64,000 bases of DNA from JBHJGP01 sp050331695 (GTDB lineage Bacteria > Pseudomonadota > Alphaproteobacteria > Geminicoccales > Geminicoccaceae), in NCBI GenBank assembly GCA_050331695.1, contig JBHJGP010000025.1, positions 62,001 through 126,000 of the forward strand. The letters are read 5' to 3'. Both the position numbers and the translations under genes were made by a program. The notes below the pieces were generated by a model, which saw nothing but the letters and a program-made list of their open reading frames with translations, was not told the origin of the DNA and did not search any database. Every line of letters begins with the position of its first letter. Position 1 is the stretch's first letter. This document shows positions 16,963-25,174 of the stretch, one piece after another.

Positions 16963-17736
16963 CTAACTGCCGTAGACGTTGAAGTCGAAATATTTGGCCG
17001 CGATCTTATCGTAGGTGCCGTTTTCGCGAATGGCATCGATTGCCGCGTTCAACCGGGCGTCCAGCTCGTCATCGTCTTTGCGGATGGCGATGCCGGCGCC
17101 CTCGCCGAACCATTTGGGGTCGGTCAGATCCGGGCCGACGAACTCGAAATCCTGGCCCGCCTCGGTCTGCAAAAAGCCCTCATCTAGCGTGATGCTGTCG
17201 GCGAGCAGCAGATCAACCCGGCCGGCGACCAGGTCGAGATTGGCTTCTTCCTGGGTGCCGTAGCGGACGATCTCGACCTTGCCCTCGTAATTGTCGGTCA
17301 GATAATTGTCGTGGATCGTCGCCCGCTGAACGCCGACCCGCTTGCCGTCCAGATCTTGCTCCGTGATCTCGATATCGGAACCCTTGGGGCGCACGAACTT
17401 GGCCGGCGTCTGGTAATATTTCTGGGTGAAGTCCACCGTCTGCTTGCGCTCTTCGGTGATCGACATGCTGGCGACGATCGCATCGTATTTGCGGGCCAAA
17501 AGAGCGGGGATGATGCCGTCCCAATCCTGGGCGATCAGTTCGCACTCGACACCCATCTCCTCACAGAGAGCGTAGGCAATGTCGATATCGAACCCTTCGA
17601 GCTTGCCATCCGCATTGACCATGCTGAACGGCGGATAAGCGCCCTCGACGCCGACCCGTAAGGTCTCCGCTTCGCTTGAAGCACCGGCGCCGACCAGACC
17701 CGCGGCAACCGCCAGGGTCATCAGATAACGTCGCAT
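16963..17736 (-). CDS. Periplasmic polar amino-acid binding protein (SBP family 3)
   Basis: 257 aa with a Sec signal (LMTLAVAAGLVGAGASSEA). The mature start LRVGVEGAYPPFSMVNADGKLEGFDIDIA is the classic HisJ/ArtJ ligand-binding opening. Later landmarks are ALLARKYDAIVASMSITEER and the YGTQEEANLDLVAGRVDLL hinge. GGAGAGCC precedes the ATG. A basic amino acid such as lysine, arginine or ornithine, or an opine, is the usual ligand of this subgroup, but the pocket cannot be read reliably by eye. Confidence 0.88.
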   Translation of the reverse strand: MRRYLMTLAVAAGLVGAGASSEAETLRVGVEGAYPPFSMVNADGKLEGFDIDIAYALCEEMGVECELIAQDWDGIIPALLARKYDAIVASMSITEERKQTVDFTQKYYQTPAKFVRPKGSDIEITEQDLDGKRVGVQRATIHDNYLTDNYEGKVEIVRYGTQEEANLDLVAGRVDLLLADSITLDEGFLQTEAGQDFEFVGPDLTDPKWFGEGAGIAIRKDDDELDARLNAAIDAIRENGTYDKIAAKYFDFNVYGS

Positions 17737-17941
17737 ATGGAGGCTCTCCCAAACGCTGATTGTTTGGCCAGCCAGTTTCCAGCACCCACCGGGCCCGTCA
17801 AGCGATAAGCCGTATCCCGAGGCGTCAAGGGGTGTCGGCGGACCGGAAGCGGGCCGGTCGATACGATTTGTTAGGCATTTTACCGTTTGATGGCGCCCTG
17901 GCGAGGAACCGCGAGAGCGCGATCATGCTGCCGAGAATGGG

Positions 17942-18889
17942 ATGACGTTGAGAGTATTTTTGGCCGATAGCGGCGGCAATCTGGCCGTCATGCTGGCGGT
18001 CGTGGCCGTCCCTGTCATGGGTGCGGTCGGCGTGGCCCTCGACCATGGCCGACAGACTTCGGCCCACACCGATCTGCGCGCGATCGCCCAGGAGGCCTGC
18101 CTCCGGGTCAATTCAAGCTTTCACGAAGCGAGATCGGTGGCGGAGAGACGCTCAGCCGCCAATGCGGTCATCTCCCGACGCTTGGCGGATCTGGACCAGG
18201 ATCTACACCTAGACGACATCAGCTCGGACGTGTCGATCATCGGTAACAGGGTGAAGGTCCGCGTCGCTGCGACCATCCCGCCGGGCCTTTCGTCCGTCGC
18301 CGGCATCACCGATCTCAACCTCAACGTCGAGATGACTTGCGCTGATCCCAAAGCCAACGAGATCCTGGTGTTTGCAGACGGCTTCGAGGAACCGCAAGTG
18401 ACCGACACGCGCGGCTGGCATATCTTTCCAAAAGGTCCGGTCTGGAAGACGATCGAGGGCGCGGGCCCTGAATATAAGACCGACTGGGATCCGCTGACGC
18501 CCGCGCTGCGACCGGCTGAGGGGCGCCAGTTCGTCGAGCTTGATTCCGACCTTGATGTTCGCCGCGGAGCCCTGCCGACAACGATCTCGAACAGCGCGAT
18601 CCGGGCGCACTTCTGGGCTGGTCCCGGCGAGTATCGCCTGGTGTTCTCCTACCGCATGCGCAGCGCACTGCCGCTGAGCTCTCCCGTTGCCGCCTACTAC
18701 TCCACAAACATGGGACGACCATTCGAAAACGAGATCATTCGGGCGGACGGCGGCCTCGAATGGCGCGATTGTGAAGCGCTATTCACAATCACCAAGAACG
18801 GCAATCACTTTTTGACGTTCCGCGCCGAGGGTCTGGAAGATCTTCAGGGCGGGCTGATCGACAATGTCCGGGTTCACCGGGTGAACTAA
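17942..18889 (+). CDS. TadE/TadG-like N-terminus with a DUF642-like C-terminal domain
   Basis: A 315-aa protein. Residues 1-45 match the pseudopilin-like start of TadG proteins (FLADSGGNLAVMLAVVAVPVMGAVGVALDHGRQ: charged, Gly, then one membrane helix, then a GxALDxxR motif). After ~100 residues resembling the TadG stalk, the C-terminal ~190 residues begin ILVFADGFEEP and continue with a GW(H/T) and EGRQFVELD pattern. That is the look of DUF642/galactose-binding-like modules. Such a domain suggests carbohydrate binding at the cell surface. It is alone here, ~10 kb from the Tad operon. The domain reading is by eye. Confidence 0.6.
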   Translation: MTLRVFLADSGGNLAVMLAVVAVPVMGAVGVALDHGRQTSAHTDLRAIAQEACLRVNSSFHEARSVAERRSAANAVISRRLADLDQDLHLDDISSDVSIIGNRVKVRVAATIPPGLSSVAGITDLNLNVEMTCADPKANEILVFADGFEEPQVTDTRGWHIFPKGPVWKTIEGAGPEYKTDWDPLTPALRPAEGRQFVELDSDLDVRRGALPTTISNSAIRAHFWAGPGEYRLVFSYRMRSALPLSSPVAAYYSTNMGRPFENEIIRADGGLEWRDCEALFTITKNGNHFLTFRAEGLEDLQGGLIDNVRVHRVN

Positions 18890-19017
18890 AAAGCCACCCG
18901 CTCGCCCGCTTCCCAACGCCCGACAACAGGTCGCCCGGTCAACGCTCCGCGTCGCGTCCGCCCAAATGCGCCAGGCGCCGTTCTGCTAGCCTTGCGGCCT
19001 GCGAAGGGAGGGCGGTC

Positions 19018-20205
19018 ATGAGCAACCTGTTCGATCACAGCCGGCTGAGCGCTGATCTCGTTTCGGGCCTGCAAGAGGTCGACCGGCCCATCGAGCAGGC
19101 GCGGGGCCTGCCCAGCAGTTGCTACATCGATCCGGACGGCGAGCTGTTCGAACGCCGGCAGCTCTTTCACCGGAGCTGGGCCTGCATCGGCTTTGCTAAG
19201 GACCTGCCCAAGGCGGGCGACGCCCGGCCGATCGAATTTGCCGGAAGGCCCCTACTCTTGCTTCGAACCCGCGAAGGCGAGATCCGGGTCTTCGAGAATG
19301 TCTGCCGCCATCGGGGCATGGCCTTGGCGAGCGAACCCACCCGCTTCAAGCATGTGATCCGCTGCCCCTATCACTCCTGGTGCTACGAACATTCGGGTGA
19401 GCTCAAGGTGACGCCCCATGTCGGCGGCCCTGGCCACAACACCCATGACGCTATCGACCGGTCATCCTTGGCCCTGACGAAAATCCGCTCAGCCGTCTGG
19501 TGGGACCTGATCTTCGTTGATTTGTCGGGGGAGGCGGAGCCCTTCGAGGACTATATCGCGCCACTGGAGCAGCGGTGGGGTGAGTTTGCCTTCGATCGGC
19601 TGGTCCATGGCGGGCCGTCAGCCTCGTTCACGCTCGAGGTTGGCTGCAATTGGAAGCTGGCGGTCGAAAATTACTGCGAATCCTACCATCTGCCCTGGGT
19701 GCATCCGGGGCTGAACAGCTATTCCCGGCTGGAAGACCACTACGATATCATCGAAGAGAACCGGTTTTCCGGCCAGGGCACCCGGGTCTATCGGCCCATG
19801 CTGACCGATGACGGCGCCCGCTTTCCAGCCTTCGAAGGCCTCTCATCCAAATGGGACGCCGGCGCCGAATATGTGGCGCTCTATCCCAACCTCTTGCTCG
19901 GCATCCATCGGGACCACGCCTTCGCCATCCAGCTTGAGCCGAAAGCGGTCGACCGGACCCTCGAACATGTGGCGATCTACTATGTGGGCGAGGCAGCGCT
20001 CGGCGACGCCTATGGCGAGATGCGCCGGCGCATGGGCGTGCTTTGGCGGGGCGTGTTCGAAGAGGACATTTTCGCCGTCGAGGGTATGCAGAAGGGCCGG
20101 CACGCGCCGAGCTTCGATGGCGGGCGCTTCTCGCCGGCGATGGACGGATCCACCCACGCTTTTCACCGCTGGGTCGCCCGGCGTCTGAGGGGAGAGCCGG
20201 CGTGA
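19018..20205 (+). CDS. Rieske [2Fe-2S] ring-hydroxylating/choline-monooxygenase-type oxygenase, alpha subunit
   Basis: 395 aa. Rieske ligands are C96-x-H98 (VCRHRGMAL) and C116-x2-H119 (RCPYHSWCYE). The mononuclear-iron region is ENYCESYHLPWVHPGL, with H224 and H229. It is of the single-component-like alpha family that includes choline, carnitine and glycine-betaine oxygenases as well as aromatic dioxygenases; substrate choice is not evident. No reductase gene lies beside it. Its stop overlaps a small gene by four bases, and the DddP-like enzyme gene is 0.8 kb downstream on the same strand. Confidence 0.88.
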   Translation: MSNLFDHSRLSADLVSGLQEVDRPIEQARGLPSSCYIDPDGELFERRQLFHRSWACIGFAKDLPKAGDARPIEFAGRPLLLLRTREGEIRVFENVCRHRGMALASEPTRFKHVIRCPYHSWCYEHSGELKVTPHVGGPGHNTHDAIDRSSLALTKIRSAVWWDLIFVDLSGEAEPFEDYIAPLEQRWGEFAFDRLVHGGPSASFTLEVGCNWKLAVENYCESYHLPWVHPGLNSYSRLEDHYDIIEENRFSGQGTRVYRPMLTDDGARFPAFEGLSSKWDAGAEYVALYPNLLLGIHRDHAFAIQLEPKAVDRTLEHVAIYYVGEAALGDAYGEMRRRMGVLWRGVFEEDIFAVEGMQKGRHAPSFDGGRFSPAMDGSTHAFHRWVARRLRGEPA

Positions 20206-20468
20206 GCCGTTCGGTCGATAGGCAAAGCCGCCCGGAAGAGCTGCCGGACGATCAGGCCCTGGTGGCACTCGCCAACGACCGAGCCTTTGATCGTCTGGCC
20301 AAAATCTATCTTCTGGCGGGCGAGAGCTGGTCCGCCAAAGGAGATATCGACCAGGCCTGCTTCTTCTGGACTCAAGCTTACGTGCTGGCGCTCGATGCCG
20401 GCAATGAGAGCGTTTCAATCGTGGCCGGCACCCGGCTTATGGAACGAGGGCGTTTGGCCCGGGCCTGA
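20202..20468 (+). CDS. Small TPR-like protein, translationally coupled to the Rieske oxygenase
   Basis: 88 aa from a GTG that overlaps the oxygenase stop (GTGA). The sequence is helical, with LANDRAFDRLAKIYLLAGESWSAKGDIDQACFFWTQAYVLALDAG looking like one or two TPR-type helix pairs. I know no function. The tight coupling suggests an accessory or assembly factor for the oxygenase. The last 54 bases overlap the 3' end of the convergent thioesterase gene. Confidence 0.6.
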   Translation: MSRSVDRQSRPEELPDDQALVALANDRAFDRLAKIYLLAGESWSAKGDIDQACFFWTQAYVLALDAGNESVSIVAGTRLMERGRLARA

Positions 20469-20903
20469 GCGCTCGGTGCCTGACTGGCGGTAGCGGAGCG
20501 TGGCGCTGCCGAAGCCGATCAATTTTTCGTTTTCGTCGAGGATCTCAGCCTCGGCGAAGTAGGTGGTTTTGCCGCCACCTTTCTTGTGACCGAGGGCACG
20601 AACCTCCCCGTCTCCCGCCTGGCCGGTGAACTGGGTGGTCAGTGACAAAGTGAGCGCCCGTAGCGGCGGTGCACCCGGCGGCACCCAAAGGCCCGCATAG
20701 CCGCAGGCCGTATCGATCAGGCTGGCGACGATGCCGCCATGGAGGACGTCCGACCGGTTCAGCATTTCCGGGCGTACGGCCATCGCCAGAACCACATGAT
20801 CCGCGCTCCATTCGGTGATCCGGATGCCAAGGAACCGGACGAAAGCTCCCATGGCCGGATCGTGAAAACCGTCGCCGGTCGCCGTCTCATCCTGGTCGGT
20901 CAT
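20415..20903 (-). CDS. PaaI-type hotdog thioesterase
   Basis: 162 aa. The hotdog family motif LNRSDVLHGGIVASLIDTACGYAGL carries the HGG-x-x-x-x-x-x-D pattern of PaaI/YdiI acyl-CoA thioesterases. Later strands LSLTTQFTGQ and YFAEAEILDENEKLIGFGSATLRYR fit. A GTG-ATG pair is present and the ATG at 20903 is chosen. Although PaaI is part of some phenylacetate operons, this gene lies 20 kb from the paa genes, so an aromatic-CoA role is only possible. Confidence 0.85.
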   Translation of the reverse strand: MTDQDETATGDGFHDPAMGAFVRFLGIRITEWSADHVVLAMAVRPEMLNRSDVLHGGIVASLIDTACGYAGLWVPPGAPPLRALTLSLTTQFTGQAGDGEVRALGHKKGGGKTTYFAEAEILDENEKLIGFGSATLRYRQSGTERSGPGQTPSFHKPGAGHD

Positions 20904-21039
20904 CACTCTCGCCTGACTGAATCAGCGCGCAGCGGACGCGATTTTCCGGAAACCGTCAATCCGGGACGCGCGCGGACATGAGAACAGGCCGAAGTTGCGC
21001 CACAGTGACGGGATCGTGGTCGTGCCCCGGAGACGAGCG

Positions 21040-22332
21040 ATGGATCGGACCGCTGCGCCGCTTTTTCGATCGAAGATCCAGACGATCGCGGCGAAGCGAA
21101 AGGGGCTCGGCTGTTTCGGCGATCTAGGGCCGGGCCGGCTCGCCACCGACGAGTGGCAGGCGAGGGGCCTCGAGCTTCCGGACGTGGCCGCCTTGCGCCG
21201 CTACCGGTTGGATCGAGTCGTCGACGCGCTCGGGCGGGCCGATGTCGCCGCCATCCTGCTGAGCGATCCGATCAACGTCCGCTACGCCACCGACAGCACC
21301 AACATGCAGGTCTGGTGTACCCACAACCGGGTTCGCTACGCGCTGGTCTGTGCCGACGGCCACGTGGTCGTCTTCGACTTTCACGGCTCTTCGCACCTGT
21401 CGGATCATCTGGGTCTGGTAAAGGAGATCAGGCCGGCGACCGCCTGGACCTTCTTTCTCGCCGGTGAAAGCGCGCCGGACCAGGCCCGCGCCTGGGCCGC
21501 CGAAATCGATGACATCCTGCGTGACCGAGCCGGTGACAACCGCCGCTTAGCGCTGGACACCGCCGACATGACCGGCATCAAGGCGCTGCGTGATCTGGGT
21601 GTGGAACCGCTGGAGGGCCAACATCTGATCGAGCGGGCCCGGGTGATCAAGTCGGTCGATGAGATCCGGGCGATGCGCTGTGCGCTCGACGCCAAAGAGG
21701 CCGCGATGGCGGTGATGGAGGCAGCCTTGACGCCCGGCATCAGCGAGCAGGAACTTTGGGCGATCCTCCACAAAGAAGCGATCTCGAGGGGCGGGGAATG
21801 GATCGAAACCCGGCTATTGGCGTCGGGTCCGAGAACCAACCCCTGGTTCCAGGAGTGCTCGTCCCGCGTGATCGAGGAGGGCGACGTCGTCGCCTTCGAC
21901 ACCGATCTGATCGGTCCTTACGGCTATTGCGCCGACATTTCGCGAAGCTGGGTGTGCGGCGATGTCTGGTCGGCGGAGCAAAAAGAGCTCTACGCGATCG
22001 CGTCCGATCAGATCGAGACCAATGCCGCGCTGGTGACGCCGGGCCTGAGTTTCAGGGAATTTGCGGACCAGGCCTTCCAATTGCCCGAGGATTGTGTTGC
22101 CAATCGCTATTCGGCGATCGCCCACGGTGTCGGGCTTTGCGACGAATACCCCCACATCGGCTATCCCATGGACAGGGAGCCTGGCGCCTCCGACGATTAT
22201 CTCGAGGCGGGCATGACGATCTGCATCGAATCTTATGTCGGCCGGGTCGGCGGCAGAGAGGGCATTAAACTGGAACAACAGGTTCTGGTGACCGAAGCCG
22301 GTTCTGAGCTGCTGTCCACCTACCGCCTTTGA
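21040..22332 (+). CDS. M24-family metalloenzyme, DddP-like (candidate DMSP lyase)
   Basis: 430 aa of pita-bread fold. Segments INVRYATDSTNMQ, GGEWIETRLLASGPRTNPWF and HGVGLCDE match my memory of the Roseobacter DMSP lyase DddP closely, more so than Xaa-Pro aminopeptidases or ectoine hydrolase. The metal set D287, D289, D299, H362, E397, E412 and the candidate catalytic D368 (six after H362) are present with the spacing of DddP. If it is a true DddP, it would cleave dimethylsulfoniopropionate to DMS and acrylate. GGAG seven bases before ATG 21040 sets the start; a TTG at 20995 is the alternative. M24 family certain, DddP activity inferred. Confidence 0.75.
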   Translation: MDRTAAPLFRSKIQTIAAKRKGLGCFGDLGPGRLATDEWQARGLELPDVAALRRYRLDRVVDALGRADVAAILLSDPINVRYATDSTNMQVWCTHNRVRYALVCADGHVVVFDFHGSSHLSDHLGLVKEIRPATAWTFFLAGESAPDQARAWAAEIDDILRDRAGDNRRLALDTADMTGIKALRDLGVEPLEGQHLIERARVIKSVDEIRAMRCALDAKEAAMAVMEAALTPGISEQELWAILHKEAISRGGEWIETRLLASGPRTNPWFQECSSRVIEEGDVVAFDTDLIGPYGYCADISRSWVCGDVWSAEQKELYAIASDQIETNAALVTPGLSFREFADQAFQLPEDCVANRYSAIAHGVGLCDEYPHIGYPMDREPGASDDYLEAGMTICIESYVGRVGGREGIKLEQQVLVTEAGSELLSTYRL

Positions 22333-22347
22333 ACCGCGTTCGTGAGT

Positions 22348-22977
22348 TCACGCGACCATCGAGGCGGCCGGGCGGTCGAACAATTGGTGGCGCAGGGCAT
22401 CTATCGGAAACAGGGGACCCGGATCGGTTTTTCTGTCCGGTGACACATCGTCATGGCCCAGCACAGCCGTGAGACCGTAGCCGTCGACCAAGACCTGGGC
22501 GAGCCTGAAGAGCGCGGATATCTGGGGCGCTGGAAACCGTTCCCAGGCGCGGACCGGGCCACCATGGCGGTGGGGCGCCTGAACCACCTTGGCATCGGCG
22601 ATCATGGTGCCGGCCCAACTCCGCCAGGATCCGGGCCGTCCTTCCAACGGCCCCCAATTGGCGAGCTCGATGCCGAGGCTGTGGCGATTGAGGCCGGTGA
22701 ATTGCTCCCACCGGCTCCGTCCTGCGTGAAAGGCTGCGCGATCGAACGGCACCATCTGGGTGATCGTGCCGTTCCGATCGACGAGCAGGTGGGCGGAAAC
22801 ACGGCTGCCGGGATTGGCAAACCAAGAAATCGAGCCCGAAGCGGACCCGGCGGCGGTGTAGTGAATGATCAGAAAGCGCAGAGCGGAGGGTGCGAACGGT
22901 TTGCCGACATTGGGCGAGGCGACGAACGGGTAAGGCTCGCCCCGGTCATCGATCAAGCGGTGATGTCGAATATGCAC
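22348..22977 (-). CDS. N-acetylmuramoyl-L-alanine amidase, AmpD/Amidase_2 type
   Basis: 209 aa. The Zn-binding pattern has the first His in RFLIIHYTAAG, AHLLVDRNGTITQMVPFDRAAFHAG in the middle, and the final GHDDVSPDRKTDPGPLFP with His and Asp. These are hallmarks of AmpD-like amidases. No signal peptide is seen, so it may act in the cytosol on anhydromuropeptides during wall recycling. Short spacing from the DddP-like stop (convergent) leaves no visible terminator. Confidence 0.88.
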   Translation of the reverse strand: MHIRHHRLIDDRGEPYPFVASPNVGKPFAPSALRFLIIHYTAAGSASGSISWFANPGSRVSAHLLVDRNGTITQMVPFDRAAFHAGRSRWEQFTGLNRHSLGIELANWGPLEGRPGSWRSWAGTMIADAKVVQAPHRHGGPVRAWERFPAPQISALFRLAQVLVDGYGLTAVLGHDDVSPDRKTDPGPLFPIDALRHQLFDRPAASMVA

Positions 22978-23067
22978 AGCTGATCCTCCGGAGATGGACG
23001 GAGCGACGTGATCACGCTTGTGACTATAAACCTAAATTCCGGTTGAGCGCAAGTTGGTTAATCAACC

Positions 23068-23823
23068 TTAGCGCGAAGTCTTGATGAACTGACGAAATCT
23101 CTCCGAACGAGGATCCGTGAACACCCGGTCCGGCGGTCCGTCTTCCTCGATTTGCCCTTTGTGCAGAAAGATCACCCGGTCGGAAACGTCTTTCGCGAAG
23201 CTCATTTCATGGGTGACGACGATCATGGTCCTGCCCTCGGCGGCCAGTTCCCGAATGACCTTCAACACCTCACCGACCAGTTCCGGATCGAGCGCTGAGG
23301 TGGGTTCGTCGAACAGAAGCACGGCGGGGTTCATGGCCAGCGCCCGAGCGATCGCTGCCCTTTGCTGCTGGCCGCCAGAGATATGGTTGGGATAGGCCTC
23401 CTTGCGCTCGAAAATGCCGACCTTCGACAGGAGAGCCTCGGCCTCTTCGATCGCTTCCGCCCGACCCTTGCCGAGAACATGAACCGGCGCCTCGATGACA
23501 TTCTCCAGCACGGTCATATGCGACCATAGATTGAACTGTTGAAAGACGAAGCCCAGCTTGGTGCGCAGGCGCTCCAACTGACGGGGATCAACCGGCTCCA
23601 ACCCCCGTTTTCCAGACCGGGTGATCAGGGCTTCGCCGTCGACCTCGAACCGGCCCTCATCCGGTTTCTCCAAGAAATTGACGCAGCGGAGAAAGGTGCT
23701 CTTGCCCGAACCGCTGGCGCCGAGCATGGCGATCACGTCACCCTGGCGGGCATTGATCGTCACGCCGTTAAGAACTGCGACCGTGCCGAATTTCTTGTGA
23801 ACATCCTCGGCGATCAACGCCAT
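23068..23823 (-). CDS. Polar amino-acid ABC transporter ATP-binding protein, HisP/GlnQ-type
   Basis: 251 aa. Walker A GASGSGKSTFLR, Q-loop FVFQQFNLWSHMTVLENV, signature SGGQQQRAAIARAL, Walker B VLLFDEPTSALDPELVGEVL and switch His VTHEMSFAKDVSDRV are all present and of the HisP type (RCVNFLEKPDEG). No permease or binding protein lies next to it. The permease pair and binding protein at 15.5-17.7 kb lack an ATPase and are of the matching class, so this gene probably serves them. A TTG at 23847 is an alternative start. Confidence 0.9.
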   Translation of the reverse strand: MALIAEDVHKKFGTVAVLNGVTINARQGDVIAMLGASGSGKSTFLRCVNFLEKPDEGRFEVDGEALITRSGKRGLEPVDPRQLERLRTKLGFVFQQFNLWSHMTVLENVIEAPVHVLGKGRAEAIEEAEALLSKVGIFERKEAYPNHISGGQQQRAAIARALAMNPAVLLFDEPTSALDPELVGEVLKVIRELAAEGRTMIVVTHEMSFAKDVSDRVIFLHKGQIEEDGPPDRVFTDPRSERFRQFIKTSR

Positions 23824-24061
23824 TTCGGCCAAGGCAAGGTCTCCCAATCTTTGGTTTTATACGTTTGTCATCGGCAACGTGCAAAGTTGCACGTTGTCTG
23901 AATAAACGCAAAACAAGGCGTAAGGGATGAACAATGATCGACTCATGGACGGATAGGCGATTAGCTGCCGTCACTCCCGGAACATTTGCACTGATCTTCA
24001 ACGGCGCCGGCAGGTCTCACGCCCGTTAGATTTGCCTCGTCGGACCCATAACCAGCCGCGC

Positions 24062-25096
24062 TTACGCCGCCGGCGGCTCGGGGCCGGATGAGCTGTGCAA
24101 GTCGGCGGCACGCTCGACCAAGCGCACCGCGAGCTTGCTCGTCCGGCCCCTGATCGCAACGTCCTCGCGCGGCAAGTCGGGCGCGTCGATACCGGCGCGG
24201 GTGATCAATTGTTCCGAGACGACGAGCTGAACCCGCCGTTCCTTGGTGAGGCCCTCCAACCGGCTGGCGACATTGACCGCATCGCCGATGGCCGTGAGCT
24301 GCCGGGCGCGGCCATAGCCGATCTCGCCGACGATCGACGAGCCCATGTGGAGGCCGATGCCGATGCGAAGAGGTTCGTTCAGGTCGCTGGCCAGGCTTTC
24401 GTTGAGCTCCTCCAGCGATGTGCCCATGCCTTGAGCGGCTGTGAGCGCGCTTCGGGCCGCCGTCTCCGGCGCATCGTTAATGCCGAACAAGGCCATGACA
24501 CCGTCGCCGATGAACTTGTCGAGATGACCGCCGGCGGCCTCGATCTGTTCGCCCATCTGCCGCGAGTACTGATTGAGCAGATAGACCACGTCGTAAGGCA
24601 GTTTGCCCTCGGCGAGCCGGGTAAAATCGCGAATGTCGGCGAACAAAACGGCGATCTCCCGTTCCACGCCCTGGCTCGGATCGACCGCGCCCAGGGCGTC
24701 ACGGAGAGCCGTTGGCGGCGCGACGATCGGAACGATCGACAGATCACTCCGCGGATAGAGCTGGCAGGCGAGGCGGACCCGCTCCGGGTAACCCAATCTC
24801 CCCAAAACCTTGGCCTCGATTGAGCTTGGCTCGGGCAGCGTTTCCAGCCCGGAAACGACCCGGACGCGGCAGGTCGAGCATCGGCCTCTGCCGCCGCAAA
24901 CGCTGGCATGGGGTATCTTGTTGAGCCGGCTGACATCGAGGACGCTCAGGCCTTGGGGAGCCCGAACCTTCTTGCCGCTCGGATAGATCACGGCGAACCG
25001 GCGTTGGCGCAAGGTCGCCGTCGCCCGCATCCCCCAGGCGGCGAGCAGGATCACCACCGTGATCAGGTAAGCTTGTGTCACCCGGCGGTCGACCAT
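24062..25096 (-). CDS. 2Fe-2S ferredoxin domain plus class III adenylate/guanylate cyclase (distal part of an interrupted frame)
   Basis: 344 aa. After a membrane helix (YLITVVILLAAWGM) comes a plant-type ferredoxin domain with four cysteines (SVCGGRGRCSTCRV and RLACQL). The cyclase catalytic domain follows, with the metal aspartates in VLFADIRDFTRL and HLDKFIGDGVMALFG, and GDAVNVASRLEGL. It would make cAMP or cGMP. The codon frame is the same as the upstream membrane gene at 25175-25789, separated by one TAG and 26 sense codons. The natural protein therefore probably combines both parts, and this start may be a product of the interruption. The redox cluster suggests a redox-controlled cyclase. 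Confidence 0.8.
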   Translation of the reverse strand: MVDRRVTQAYLITVVILLAAWGMRATATLRQRRFAVIYPSGKKVRAPQGLSVLDVSRLNKIPHASVCGGRGRCSTCRVRVVSGLETLPEPSSIEAKVLGRLGYPERVRLACQLYPRSDLSIVPIVAPPTALRDALGAVDPSQGVEREIAVLFADIRDFTRLAEGKLPYDVVYLLNQYSRQMGEQIEAAGGHLDKFIGDGVMALFGINDAPETAARSALTAAQGMGTSLEELNESLASDLNEPLRIGIGLHMGSSIVGEIGYGRARQLTAIGDAVNVASRLEGLTKERRVQLVVSEQLITRAGIDAPDLPREDVAIRGRTSKLAVRLVERAADLHSSSGPEPPAA

Positions 25097-25174
25097 CGCC
25101 AGATGCTTAAACTCCAGACCATCCGGCCAGTTATCGATCTCTGCCGCCTGCTGGATCTGTTCGGGTTGGTCCTG

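Noticed and set aside
20415..20903. Treating the hotdog thioesterase as paaI of the paa pathway
   Set aside because: It fits the family, but lies about 20 kb from the paa genes beside a Rieske oxygenase, so the pathway link is not supported.
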